A DNA stretch of 64,000 nt. Source: Owenia fusiformis (Eukaryota > Annelida > Polychaeta > Sabellida > Oweniidae). The notes below the pieces were generated by a model. The model was not told the DNA's origin and searched no databases. It saw only the letters and a program-made list of their open reading frames with translations. Shown piece by piece: positions 11,401 through 26,400 of this stretch. Within the stretch, counting starts at the first letter, position 1. Each line of letters begins with the position of its first letter. The stretch spans positions 35,880,528-35,944,527 of the forward strand of contig CAIIXF020000012.1 of the NCBI GenBank assembly GCA_903813345.2, given 5' to 3'. Both the position numbers and the translations under genes were made by a program.

Positions 11401-14400
11401 TATTTTTTATTTGCTCAACAACAGGTGCTGGTGAAAACCTTGAGAATACGATGGCTGCCTTCCAGCAGTAAGTTAAAAATAAAATATCCCCTTCTCCCAT
11501 AGAGAATAAAATATCCCCTTCTCCCATTAAGTATAAAATATCCCCCTCTCCCATAGGGATGGTGCCTAATTATCAACAGATGCAGAAAAACAAAGTTAAT
11601 TTTGTTATTGTTTGACCCCCCCCCCCCCCCTTGCCTCATCTACAAAATTTTGAAGTGTTGATTTTTTCACTTGAATATTAAAAAATTACAACACTATTCA
11701 CTTATGAAACCATAATTTACCCCCCCCCCCATCTGATGAAACTAACTTTGTTTTATCACAACTTTGCATAATTTAACCCTATTAGGATAACAGCAATGAA
11801 TCAACCAGGTGCTGCACCCATTTGAATATTGATAATTCACCTTGCACCCATTTGAATATTGATAATTCACCTTGCACCCATTTGAATATTGATAATTCAC
11901 CTTGCACCCATTTGAATATTGATAATTCACTTGCACCCATTTGAATATTGATAATTCACCTTGCACCCATTTGAATATTGATACATATATTATTCACCTT
12001 GCACCCACTTGAATATTGAAAATTCACCTTGCACCCATTTGAGAATCAATTCCTGAATACTGATGAAAACTTTAAAAATCATGATTGAAGAACAGAGGAG
12101 GTAAAAACCCAGAATTTGCTGCAGTTCAGCTATATACGAAGAAGGTTAATATTTGAATTATGGGTTATTCCCTCCTCTTATTGAAGAATCAAGATCTGAC
12201 TAACAATTTTGAATATTTCCAATAAGGTAAAATCAGTGTTTCGGATCCAGTCACGACAAAACTCACTAGAGAACACTGCAACAGTTTATAAAAGCTCTAA
12301 TTGTCCCAGGTGTATTAAGTTTAATAACTCCACAAATCTATGAATCCATTGTGTGTGATAATTAATTTGTAGCAACACTTTTCAAAATGTTAAAATAGAA
12401 TAGAAAAAAGGAATTAGCTTTCTGTTCCCTGATTTTCTATTCAATTTTATTAACAATAGGATGAAATTAAGTGTTGACTTCGGCTTATCATTGCTCCCTG
12501 TGCGTAATATACATTTCATGAAAGTCCTTCATTTTTCACTCATTTTCTCTCAAAAATTTGAATAAACGCTCTGATTTATTTACACTTCTATACAATTTAG
12601 AGTATTCACTACATCCCTATATACTTTATTCCTCTTTTATTTCACTCTTTCCCCTTTTGTTTTTCATTTTAAAACAAGACCGTCATTATTTTTTGGGGGT
12701 AAAGAGTTACATCTTTAATCTACTCCTGGGTGTTACTTTAATGCTTCTACACTTATTATCCGGAAAACAAAGTTATCAAACAGCTATGTTTTAAAATCAT
12801 ACTTAGAATAAAAAGGAGAGAAGTCACCAGTAATAAAGTAAACAGGCATGTAGTCAACACTTTAAATTATATAAAAAGGCAAGAAAAATAGCCAAGTCAC
12901 TCAGATAATTAGAGAAAAGATCTGAAATCAACTTGAATCGAGAGCAATTTGAAGTGAAGGAGAACTATATTAACAAATCTATTCCAAGGGAGATTTATTA
13001 GACTCTAGAGTCTTATTGGAACAATTAGGTTACATTTTTATTACCTTACAGCAATATGAACCTTAAGTAGAACTTAGCTGAGGTGTGGATGGGATTAATG
13101 GAATTTGAGGAATAAATCAGATTGACAAAGTACATTAAGATTAAGGTTAAGATGGGTCTAGTGAGATTGCTTTAGCACCTTTTGGCTCGTGATATCAGTT
13201 CTGTAAGTTCAAATCTAAAAGGATTGGTTTAATTTGTCATATTTGTATTTTCACACAGTCGATGCATGTCTATGATTGGTCAGTTTCAATCATGTGACTG
13301 TCCAGGATGGGATATCTAATCAGATTAATTTTTTACTGGTTAGAGAGTATGGGAACGCCTCGAGTGAGAAAAATGTGAAAATGAGTCTGATTGGGTTTTT
13401 CAATCTCAGCCAGCAACTCACGAGGGAGTCCATTTTTCTGCATGGCTGCATGTCCTTAATAAATTTCTTGGAATATTTTATTGTCTCGTCAAACAGGTAA
13501 TAAGAGAATCTACAAAAACAGTCTTTGTCATTACCAATGATTTATTCTAAAATGGGTTCATAAATGGGTTCATATGAAACCCGTAAATGCGTTGAAGATT
13601 AATCCCTATGAACCCCTAAATGCCAAAATGCAATTCATTTTAATGAACTTTTATATGGTTTATTCTCTCTTGTGTATTTTTGATATCATTTGTACTATAA
13701 TAGTAATAAAATTCCATCAATCATTTGTGTAAATGATTATAGGACATAAAAGTTTATTACAATTTTAAATGTTTATTTCTCAAAGTAGTCCATATTACAT
13801 ATTCTAATACATCTTACAAAATGATGACTAAATATGAAAGTTCACAACACTGATATGTTTTAGATTCCCATAAATTACAGAAATTGTGTCGATTAAGAAA
13901 ATCTGTATTTCATTGAATTGCGTCAATTACACTTAGCGGTACTGTAAAATCTGTATTTCTGAATACTTCGCAATATGAACACATTTTCTACCAATTTTAG
14001 AAAAACAATAATACAATGATATTGAAAGCTTATTGTAATATAATAGTATTAGTCTGCAATGATATCATTATTAAAGTTTACATACATTAATGTTTCTTTA
14101 TATATAATTTAATTTAAGGAATATAAAGATTTCTAATTTACAATCAAAACATCTAATTATGTAATATACGTACTGTACATTTAATGAGCCTTTTAAGAAA
14201 TCTAACAATTATGGTGTAACAAATTGATTATTTACATTTAGATAGATTTGCATCCATAGCCATTTGTTTTATTAACTTGGTTGTGTAGGTAAATAGCATG
14301 CAGGAATATAATTGATATCAGAGGTGAATGGGAGATATTAAATATCTCCCACTGTGTGCCCCTGTTTATTCTCTCTCAGCAACCAGCATAGGATAAATCA

Positions 14401-17400
14401 GTTATTTAATGCTTGGTTTTCGATACAGGGAATTACCCTTGAAAATACAATATATCTATATGTCAATATTGTATTGATTTAAATTCTATTGAACCATCTC
14501 TGTATTGAACACCTGTCTATAGCCAACAATATTGACCAGGACGAGTCATAGAGTGTTTCATCCACACAAACTCTGTACATCTCTCAACTTGAAAACTTTT
14601 CGGTCCTATTTTTATGTTACCACCAGAAGTCGTGACATATTGTTAAAGAGTCTAACTTTTTTGTGAATGGTTGGCACTTGGCAGTTGTTATTAGTATAGG
14701 TGGTTGGTATCCATTCATGCCTAAATTCATGTAAGATCACTAATATTTCTCATTGTTCACATAAGTAGAAACTAAATTAGGTTTTACCAAATCTTCAGCG
14801 CAAATGTTCTTTCAAGCTGCCATGCTGGTAGTTCATACCCTAAAGCCCTTGCTTTTACGTTGATATCGTCTGTATGCCCTCGAGATTGTCGAGGCGGCCT
14901 GTCGCATCTCCTTAAACTGTTTCCGTTCTCGATGTGCGCGATATTTTGTTTGAATAACCTTTGCGCTGTCTTGGCGATGTAACTTATCGTGTTTCTTCCC
15001 TTTCTTTGAACATTCTTGATCATTATTTCCAGGAGGTGAACTTTGGTTTTTCTCGTAGGCATGGCATTCATTACCATTAGGGTCATTGTCATCGTCGTCA
15101 TTGTTGAACAGTTTTTTGAACTTTTCCTGTACCATTACAACTGAACTACGCCTGGTTTCTTGCTTTGGCGAAGCCAGGAATAGTGAATTACGCCTTGATT
15201 CTTGCTTTGGCGAAGCTAAAAACAATGAGCTACGTCTGGATTCTTGCTTCGGGGAAGGCAAAAATAGTGAACTTCGCCTTGATTCTTGTTTTGGGGAAGC
15301 CAGATGTAAAGTTCTTTTTCCACTATTATCATTTTTGTCAGTGCTACTTTGGAATAATGTAGTGAACTTTTCTTGCACCAGTTCAACCGAATTACGCCTT
15401 GGTCCTTGCTTTGGGGGAGACAAAAGTGTATTGCTTTTATTCCCATTAGCATTTTGGTCATCGCTATCATTGAAAAATGATTTTATTTTTTCTTGGACTG
15501 ACTCAACCGAATTACGCCTTGATTCTGACTTTGGTGGGGTCAAGAAAGTAGTCCCTTTACTTTCATTCGCATTCAAATCATCATCAGTGTTGAACAATGT
15601 TTTGAGTTTAGTTTGGACTATTTCAGTCGAATTACGCCTTGAACCTGGGTTTGGTGTGGCCAAGAAAGTAGTGCTTTTGTTATCATTTCTGATTGGAGAG
15701 CGATGATTATGTTTACAATTAGGATTTTCAGAGAGGAAAAATCCTTGAATTTTACTTGTAATGTTTACGTTACCATGGCTACCATGGCTTCCATGCTTCT
15801 TTTGAGCTCCAGGTGAAAAAAATCCTTTGATTTTTTCTTTACAAGTTGTTTCTGGGCTGTGGTGTCTATGTCTGCCTTCCTTTTCTTGGTTCCCGCTTGA
15901 GAAAAATCCTTGAATTTTATTGGTGGTGTCGTTCAGGGAGAAATTGCCCAAAACTCCGGAGAAAGAATCGCCAATTGTGTCTTTGTTAAAGAAACCACCT
16001 GATTTGCGCTTACTTGGTCTTGGCGATGACATTGTGTTAATCTGCCTGGAAGTAAAAAATATTAGATTTTTTATTTTATTTATTTTGACACTGTATTTAA
16101 AAGCAGGGGCACACTTATTGGACTTGTCCGTATGTGAGCGTTTACCTTCATGCATGAAAATGGCTTATATTAGAAATAAACACATATTGCGAAAACAGCT
16201 GTTGCTTTGCCCGTTGCCTTAATATTTGATTAGGATGTTCTCAGAGTTCTAATGAAAACCTAGCTATTATATGTATATATTTCTGGTTTGTGACTCAAGG
16301 CTAAGAAGAAAGAAGACATGTTTTTTTTTCTTGTTATGTCAACACCAAAAGTGGTGACATATAATTATGGTCTCTGTTTTTTGAGACAACGGTTGTGGTT
16401 GATGGGCAGCGGTTGTTGGTTGGCATCTCTAACAAATTCTTAAAACTTCCAATAACTACAAATACTGTTTAGACTGACTTCAATTTTTTTCAAAATCATC
16501 TTCAAGTTCTCAGAAGTTAAAATCTGACTTTAGATTTGAGATTTGACCTTCAATGACCCTCTCAAGGTTAAAAAGTTTAAAAAGGTCCTTTTTCAACTTG
16601 CTTTAAATTGACCAATTTTTTTTTCAAAATGATCTACAAGTTCTCAGCAGTTCAAATCTGACTAAGATGAACTAATAATAATGTGAGCAACTACACATTT
16701 TTTCATGTTAATGCCTTGAGAATCTTATTTACTTCATACCTTATTATCCAATAGATGCGAATAGAAATAATCTTGATTTACATCATTAAATATTCAAAAT
16801 TCACATGTAAAATTACATCTAAAAAAATGGTTTCGAAACTTGTTTATCAACTTTGAAAATTTTTTTTTTTGAAAATGTGACTTCTAGCGGGTTGATTCCT
16901 CATAGACCCCATGTTACAAAATCACAAAAAGTGAAATATCTTTTCTTGTATTGGACAGATAACATTTTCTTTTACTGGACATATTTTAATTTGCATAACT
17001 ATTAGATGCATAAGGGTTATATAAAAATTGAACCACTAAAACAGATGTAATTTAAGTTAAAGGGAACTTTCTACTATACCCGCCATGTTATCTGACCCGA
17101 ACGAGCCACCTGGTGACGAAACTGGTAACTACTTGTACTTACTCGCATCTGTGTTATTGTGGTTGTCTTAAGAGTTTATTTGCCAATAAAGTTTTCATCC
17201 CAGGCCCTCAACAATTATTATGTTCATGTGATTTAAATTCCAGTTAAAAACTATAGTCTATTTAGAATGATTGTTTCCCAAATTTTTATTATCCTGAAAT
17301 TTTCATTTTTCCGATATTTTTAATTTTAAGTATTTCTTCTCAAAATTTTCAAAGTGAAAAAAGTTTATATGATACGAAAAATGTATACTTTTAGTCCTTT

Positions 17401-20400
17401 TTAATTATGCTAGTAACTCAATAAAAATTTTTTAAAACAATTGCCTAATACTCAAGAAACCCCTGCATCGCATAACCTGACATATTATCTCTTTCGGTAT
17501 ATTGCCAACCTTTCCTTAATAGGCAAGAACTCACAGCTTCTAGCAAGTAACATTTTTGTGATTTATGTCCATTATCTATGCTTTGCCTAAATGATGTCGC
17601 AATAACGAAGTTAAGTCTTCAATTCTCTGCATATAGGGTTTACATAACGTTATTAGTTGCAAGATTAAAACAAACGATGATGATCTATTTGTTCAAATGA
17701 TATCAATAATATGATTGATTGGAGACAACTCTAAGACTAAATGGCTTTGTGTGATATTACAGTTTGAGTCTTCGTTGAGAGAAAAAGAAAATCTTAGGCT
17801 CTTGTATATTACATATCTGGTTAGTGGGTTTAGAACCTGATCATCCCAACCCCATTTTCATTTTTTTATTATTTTGTCTAGTAGGTCTAAATATTTTTTG
17901 ATGAAAAATAGAAAGCACTATACTTGATTAATCTGAAAAAGAAAGCATCTTTGAGTACAAAATTACAATATACCCATCTTTACAGAAATAACATTTAATA
18001 AGCCTAAATAAATTCTATTGAGCAATTATGAATATTAGTATTGCTATTCATTTAATTTTACTGAAATATTTATTATTACTGAAATTATTATTAATCAACA
18101 TTTTTATATATACTGAATAATAATAGATTTAGAATAAAAGCATCACTCCATTTCAAATCAAAATTTTATGCAAATAGGTGAATCGGTGAATATGGAGGTT
18201 AAGTGAAAAAATAATTAATATCCGTATTCTTTGTAATTAGCGCCCAGGGCGGTTAGAAAATTGAAAATACATCATTCAGACCATTCTAATAAGCGCCCAT
18301 GTATGAAAGAAATCAAAAATCCCAAGGAATTTCATGTTATACTTAATGTCTCACTAAATACAATTGCAACATTTTCTGTTTTATGCAATCTAGAAATTAA
18401 TTAGCTCAGCCTCATAAAGTGTATTATGTGGACCACTTAAGGTATACATTCAACTTGAGAGAACAAAATGATTCACAAATATTTTTCCTCTTATCATTCC
18501 ATGTTATACATTATTTCTCTAAAAGTCCAACAGCTGACTTTAATAGCTGACTTTTTTCAGGATAATTCTTTGTAAAGTTTCTGTCAAAACTTTCAGAACA
18601 TAAAAGTAACGACTATAAAGAAAACATTGGAAAAATTGCTTTCTACATTTTACAATCTATTCCTTCTACTTTAACGATGATGAGGTTTTCTGTAAATCAT
18701 ATCCTTAATTGAACGTCATTGTAAACGTTACATAGTTATTACTCTGTAGGAGTTTGCATCGCACCTGTGACAAAGACACTTATAGCCCTTTAACAATAAC
18801 AACTCCATAACACAAGTATATTGCCATTTATGAAATCACTTTTACGCATTTATGTTTTATTTACGAAGACATATTTTGGTTAATCACCAATTTATTTGTG
18901 AATTATTTAGACAGTTAAATATAAGTGGACTTTTTATGAATTTTTATGTCACCACCAAGCAATAGTGACATATTGTTATTGTCACAATTTCTGTGACTAG
19001 TGTTTGCATCTGTAACAATTTTCACTATTTCTATATATCTGTAACATGTTGTTACATTATTGTATTCATTTGCAAAAAGTTAATTTTATCAATTTTTATC
19101 AATTTTATGCTAGTAATACCTCATTTATTTACATTTACAGTATTGTAATTTAAAGAATATCTAAAGTAATAAAAAAAAACAGTTATAGAAATAAAATATA
19201 ATTAAGGAATATTTCTGATATTAATGATAAATCTCAAAAATCGCACGCCAATTTGTAAACGATTGCAAGTACAATTATTTGCTTTAATTTGCAGAGTATT
19301 TAAATAATGATCTTGTATTTTTAAAACTTACATTAGAAATATGATATACATGTATGTAAACAAGTGTAGCTGGACGAAGATGCATTAACTAAATCAGGAT
19401 ATTAATCAAAGGATCATATAATTAATCGAAGGATCATATAATTAATCAAAGAATCCTATAATAGGCAATCATGCTATGAGATGATCTGATTGCTGAAAAA
19501 CATTTGTTAAACTCTTAAATATTTCAAGATACAAACCTTAAATTCTGAATCCGATCTTTTCCTTTAGGAAAATCCAACTTAAACGTTAAATCAAGATTTC
19601 TGCTTTCTTCCGAGTTGGTGCTAAACTTTCCTTATATAGAAGTATCAAACTCTCCAAATATAGATGTATGAACTAGACACGTCAAGATCACTATAGTGTG
19701 TGATATTTTAGAGAGGCGAATCAAATTTGTTTAAGGTCTAAATTGAATTTCCACGCATCTTATTGGTACTCCTGAACATCGCCAAACATTATTACTTTGT
19801 GTACTGTTTTTCAAGTTATCTTTATTAAGGCGTCATAACATAATATAAGGGCCCATCTCAATATTATTATTGTATAGATGGGACCATCTCAGTATGACTT
19901 AATATATAGGATGATGGACCATCTCCATAGAAAGAAATATGCAATTAACATCCATTGCAAGAATAATGAAAGCACTTAGAAAATAAAGGAAAATCAATTA
20001 ACAAGGGATTAAATGTCCTATTATAATTAAAGGGAGTTTGAAAAATTATGATCATTTTAAAAAACATTGATTTTTTGGTGTCACTCATTAATGCTGATAA
20101 ATACCACTGGTGGGGAGTTGTCAGCAATCTCACTTTTTATTCATATTTCTTTAAAAATACGAGTGCACTCATATTTAAAAAAATGTTTGTGCACTCATAT
20201 TTTAAGACAATGTTAGTACACTCACGTTTTAAAAAAAATATATTTGTGCACTTGTGTTTTCAAGTAAATGTTATTGCCCTCATGTTCTTAAAAAGATTTT
20301 AGGGTGCTCTGTCATCTACATATATATTTAGATTTTCAGAGTATCAAATTTTACTGATAGACTTTGGAATTCCAGGTTGTAAAGCAGAATTATTTCATGT

Positions 20401-23400
20401 TTTCATTTATCAAAAATTTTGAATCTATTAGTATTTTATGTCATGATGAACTCATTACAATGTATTTCAGAAATATATTTCTAATAGGAAAATGATTCAT
20501 TCACAGCATTTTGTAAAATAAGCAGGTATATGTATTCCCCGATGTATGGTCATGGACAATCACCCACATATTATTGTTTGATGTCTTATGGGGGCCTAAA
20601 TGAATGGTGCAATCAGGTGTATATTGATCTATTGACCCCTGGGAGACTCCATCATTAATATAAGGTTTTATATTGTTATAGTACATTTGTATTGTCCTTT
20701 AGACTAAATGGGTATGATAACAGACAAAATCAGGATACCTATTTGTTGTGATGGCATTTAATTAATTGCAACAATTCTAGCGCAAAAAATGGATAACTTC
20801 AAAAATTTCTTAGAATAGATGTTTCAAATAAACAAAAATTCTTTCAAAATCATGCAGTTTTTCCCCATTCCGAGCACATTTTAAGTGATTTTGGCAGGTT
20901 TTGGACCAAAATTGTCAAAAGTGAACCCCTGGAATTTTTCAAAAAGTGAACCCCCCCTTGGCAAATCCTGGCTACGGGCCTGAAAATGAAATATAGAATA
21001 CCAATTCCTTATTCCAAAGCTATAAGATTAGAATGACGAAATTTAATTATTGAAAAGGTCATTTTCCACAAAAGTTATTCTTTAGATTATGAGTATCCCT
21101 CCTGATGTCACTAATTGGATGACTCTTTCTAGAAATAGTGATGTCAATAATTCAAATTCTGATGTCATTAATTTGTTTAAATTGATTCAATATAGTAAGT
21201 AATGGTCAATAGGTGACTCGTGAGTCCAGTTTATTAAAGACATCATCTCAGAGCAAGCTGAAGAAAGAAAGACCAGAGTAGATGTGTTCGGGATGTCCAT
21301 GTCCAAAATAGCACTTTTGGAAAAGTTAAGCTCAGAAACTGGAAAGGTGATATTTTAGAGGTAAATAGTCCCATGAATCTTTTTCAAATTTTTTAACCTA
21401 TTTAGACCACTCCCCCCCACCAAAGTTTTATACTCTAATAAATCTTGAATTCCATTGCTTTTCTTATTTGAACATATAGCAAATGAACATTTTTTTAACA
21501 AAAACATTATTGCAAAATTGTGAAATGTCTGGAGTTGTCAGGAAAATTACCTCCAGTTGCCAAACTTCAAACTTATTGAGGGGGTATATTATTACATTAT
21601 AGAGTCATAAGTATCTCATCAGAAATTCCCACATCCGTTAATCCATCAGTGGAGATAATTTGATTGAAGCTGAATCAGAATTTTATGCGGAAATTATATA
21701 ACTGTTACAGATCCAGTGAAATTATTATATTAGTATGTTGCAACAGAATATTATTTCTTACAAAATGGTATTTATTTCTAGATACTTTTCAAACTCTTGA
21801 CTCCTTTCATAAAATAGTCTGAGGGAGGTACTTTGAATTCTCTAGAAGACCCAGGCGCTAATTGCAGACAACAAAGTAACCAATTTTAGGATTATTTTGA
21901 CATAGAGATAAGTTCAGCAATGAATTCTGGTGGAATTTCCTCTTCTTTGTGGAGATCGTGATCCTACGATTATAACTTTTTATAAAACAAACAGATACAA
22001 TCGTAGAAATATTTTCTTGCTTTCAGTATCCTAAACTAGAATGTTTCATTAATGAATTTAAGGCAAGGACTAAATGATTTGTAGGTGATTTATGACATGA
22101 AGTTCTTGTATAAGAAAAAAAAAATTTGAAATTCAATTAGAAACTAAATTGTTTACACATGTTTCCTCTTATTTTAGGTGATTGACTTTTAAAGTTTGTG
22201 CTAACATTGTTCATTGTTTTTTGTTTTACTTATTGTCTATTATCTCATATCCTGTGTTCTGAATGGTCAATAAATGATAATACATGCCTTGCATGTGTGA
22301 ATTCAGTTTCATTAAATGCATTTTTTGAAAAAATAAACCAATTATATTATGACAATTGTAAATAATACAAGGCATGTTCAAAATGTTCTGAATTAAAGAT
22401 TTACAAAAAAGATGTATATATTTGAGAAAAACTTTTTGAACTCCCTTCGAAAATACTTTACATAGTGCATTCATGGTAAACTTGAAAGGGATCCCAGGAT
22501 TTTGTCTGTAATTTTCCCCTTTGTGTTAGGATTTAGGAGATTTGGCTTATGTAAAGACCCCTGTATCCCTTGAGGGACCAGCGTCATTAGCTCCATTATA
22601 AGATCATATATCATATTGATGTTTTTCCATAAAGTGAAAACATGTTCAATGAATCTGCAGTATCTATAGCGTAAATGTGGAAGCGCAACTTACAATATAA
22701 CCAAAAATAAACAATACCAATAAATAATAACGCATTTTTAGCTAGGGTATTAGAAGAATATCAATAAAAAAGGCTAATTGTCTTTTTACTCCGCTCAGTA
22801 AAAGAGTTAGCAAACCTAGAAAATGGTCATTCTTGACATGAAAAATAGAGCCTTGATGTGAGTGTTGTGTTATGCCCTACTTCCCCAATTATAGGAAAAT
22901 CACTGAATGTAAATATATAGAGGAAGCGTATAATATATTGCCCATTAAATCGTGATGGAGATATATCTCATTTGCATTATGAAGTCATATTTAGCACCTG
23001 GGCCCACATCAGCAAAAAACAGAAAAAAATAAACAGACAGACATAAACAGACTCTATATAATATAAAAATGCTAAAAATTAATTCAATTTATTCATTCTT
23101 GAAGAGAAAGGCAAAGAATTAATGTGAACCGAGAGAAAGATCTTGTACTGGAATTTAAAACCCACGCATGATTAAAAACAAAATCAATTTGCACTAAATC
23201 TCGAAAGCCAATTTATCATATATCCAATCTAAAGGAATCAACAGAATCCTTTAAAATAAATGATGGCCTGTCCAATGTTTCTATACCTGCCCAGTTTGAA
23301 TAAATAGCACCGGAGGGGACTACTTTTAAATCAGGACTCAACGTTGTGTGAAACACATCACCACGTTTATTTCCCACGAGTACGCCCATTTATGGACGTC

Positions 23401-26400
23401 TTATTGAATATCGACACTGCATGACAAAGTTTGATGTTTTTTGTCGCAGTTTATTATTTTTAACAGGCTTATCAATATATCTTGTTTCTATCTATTACCT
23501 TTTGTTTGATTGGCTAAGACTTACACTTTTAATCAAGGAAAATTAAAATAATCTTATGCAGGCCGGGTGGTCTTTACGTCTTGACCCCAATTTTTCATTT
23601 GATAATTAAAGGTATAATCAGTTCTTTGATTGAAAGAATGACACAATTTTTATATAAAATTAATATTTATTGACATGCAATTTCTCCATTTTAGGAGCCC
23701 GATATACATCTATCCCTATTTTCTTACCCATTTGATAAATAACTGGAAATATTTATTGGCCTGGGCTAATTTAGAAATTTTTAGAACAACAAAATAGTAC
23801 ACGTTTGGGAATTAGTTTTGTCTTCAAGATTATCTTCTCTGTAGAGATTCCAAATTGATATGAAGCAAACTATCATTATCCCACGGCAGAAGTGGTTAAA
23901 TACAGAATTCAAATTAAAAACATGACTCCATTTTGAAAACTCTCAAAATGCATTAACTTTTTAAGATGAATCGAATTTTCACCCTGGCTTAGAAGAAAAA
24001 CCAAGATAATGATAAATTACATAGAGGATATTTTATGATTTATGAGTGAAATGATTTTTACCCAACTTGTTTTGAGTCAAGTAGCATAAGTCAGTTAAGC
24101 AACGGATTATGAATATCAAATTTTTCCATTGGTGCGTTATAAAATACAAATTATTTTTATTTTTATCTTATCCTACTAATATATGACAATAACATTGGAA
24201 AATACAAAATGATACTCGTTAGATTGTTATAAGAATAAAAAACTATTCTCTTGTAAGAGAAAAGATCTATTGTATGATATCATCATGAGGTTTTGAGAAG
24301 TTTGATTCGATATATAAACCAAATGGTAAGTTGTTGAAGATGACTACCGTCTCATTTAAGACAGAGATAACTAAAGAGAGTATAATTACTGTGACAACCA
24401 CCCCAAAGGAACATCACAAGATAATGCCCTTTGTTTATTTTAAAAGTGAGCTTCATCTACACTTACTTCATAGAAGAGAACTCCTTTGATCTTGCCTTGG
24501 CCAATCAGATTAGGTTGATCAGAATACAATTCTGGATTCACATTTATTTACATATTCTTTACACATTTCGGCTTGACATCCTCTTGGATGTATATAGCCT
24601 TTTTTATTATATAAATATTCAAATAGATAGCTGATGCTTGAACATTAAACATTTAATAAACAAGAAGAAGAAACAAGAGAGAAAGGGAAAGTTGCATGAA
24701 GCTGACATTTAATTAGTATCCAAACCCCTGGTATATAACATGAGTGTAATTTCTGTGACAACCTAACCCAAAGGAACATCTTGAAAGAACCCCCACAAGA
24801 AATATCTCGATTGTCATGTTTTAAAATTGTTAAATCAAGTAGAAAAATGTACTTTCACAATACCTCAAATTGCAGGAGCATTGCTTATGACTTGAATGGA
24901 ATATGCCTAAATTTAATTGATTGTGACATAGAAGTGAATGATGCTATTTATGCTACATCATATATTAGATTTATAGTAAATGCTTTATGATTTAGGGGAA
25001 GAGAGGGACAAGGGGAAAATAATGGGATAAAAAAGATTAAAGATATTTTTGAAATGGCAAATGAAGATGAAAATTAAAAGTGATAACATTACCCTTGTTT
25101 TTACTGAAATCATTCAAAATTATGTACTAGATTATAGTACTTTAGTTGAACTCAAATGTAACAAATATAAAAATTAAAATCACTTATTGTATACATGAGA
25201 AATTGGTTTAAAAAGTTGAATTGAAAAAACCAAAAATCGAAATTGGGAGATTTTAGCAAGACCTGTCTGTATGTGTGTCTAACAGATGTTAGCCTATTAT
25301 TGATCAGCGTGTTTACGTCAAAGATGTTGGCAAATTAACTTATTTCCACCCTGTTTCCTTCAGTTTATTAAATATACAGTTCAACCTATGTAATTCGAAC
25401 ACCACTGAAACCAGCCAAAAGTGTTCAGATTAGCAGGTGTTCACATTTAAAGGTTTCTTTATGTGACTCAGCTGAAGTCGACAAAATTAGGACCAAGAAA
25501 AAGTGTTCACATTTCAAGGATTTTCCCAAATGTGTGTCGATCATAATGGGGGATAACACAATTGGGAACAGGAACAGGTGTTCACATTGAAATGTGTTTG
25601 TATTAAAGAGGTGTTTGTATTAAAGAGGTGTTTGTATAAACAGGTGTCACTGTGGCATCTTCCTTAGTAAGATCTACGTGCGGTTTCATCTATTGGTGAT
25701 TTTAACAATTTGGCAAGGTCATAAGATATGTAAGGTGAATAAGATCTGACATAATACAAATCATCTGAACTTATATATCATTCAAAAGTTCTTAAATCAC
25801 TATTATTATTGCATAGTCGTATCAGTCGTATATCATAATTGATCTGCAAAGATTTTGATGCTCCATTTTAAAGCCAGTTTCCCGATGATCATTTTTATAA
25901 TATCAATCAATATTAGTCTTATACCATTAATTTTTCAATTAAGTTCACCATTAAAACCATGTATACTGTGGCATCATCAATTTTAGTTGGAATAAAAACT
26001 GCCATATGTGCTTATTCAGGGAGAAATCAAGATTACATAAAAAATTGACCCATTTCAAAGACATGTTCCTAATGTCAATTTAAGATAAATGTGTTATTTC
26101 ATACTTTACAGATGTCCTTTAAGCCTTTTCTAAATCAATATTATGTCACACAGATTTTTTCCACGATGTGATTTATATTTTTTCGAAAAAGAAACAATGT
26201 GATTATTGATATTTTGGGGAATTTATCACTCCAAATATGGCCTTGAAATTCCCCTTTCAATTCGCACAATCCAATTAACAAATTTCTGAATGTTTATTGA
26301 CAATTGAATGTTCTTAAGAAACTAAATTTAAGGTAAATTCTATCATGCTTGTGATGAGAAAATATGAGTTTGTCAATGTATACAGATTGACACTTCCTTT

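Noticed and set aside
15086-15706. Plus-strand 206-codon frame over the nested gene
   Set aside because: Antisense shadow of the repeats in the minus-strand IQ-motif gene.
21230-21345. Possible Tc1-like transposase remnant
   Set aside because: The text GTAGATGTGTTCGGGATG… looked transposase-like, but I could not find a DDE/D motif or continuous frame.
22226-22474. Minus-strand 82-codon open frame
   Set aside because: AT-rich, no domain or splice context; consistent with chance.
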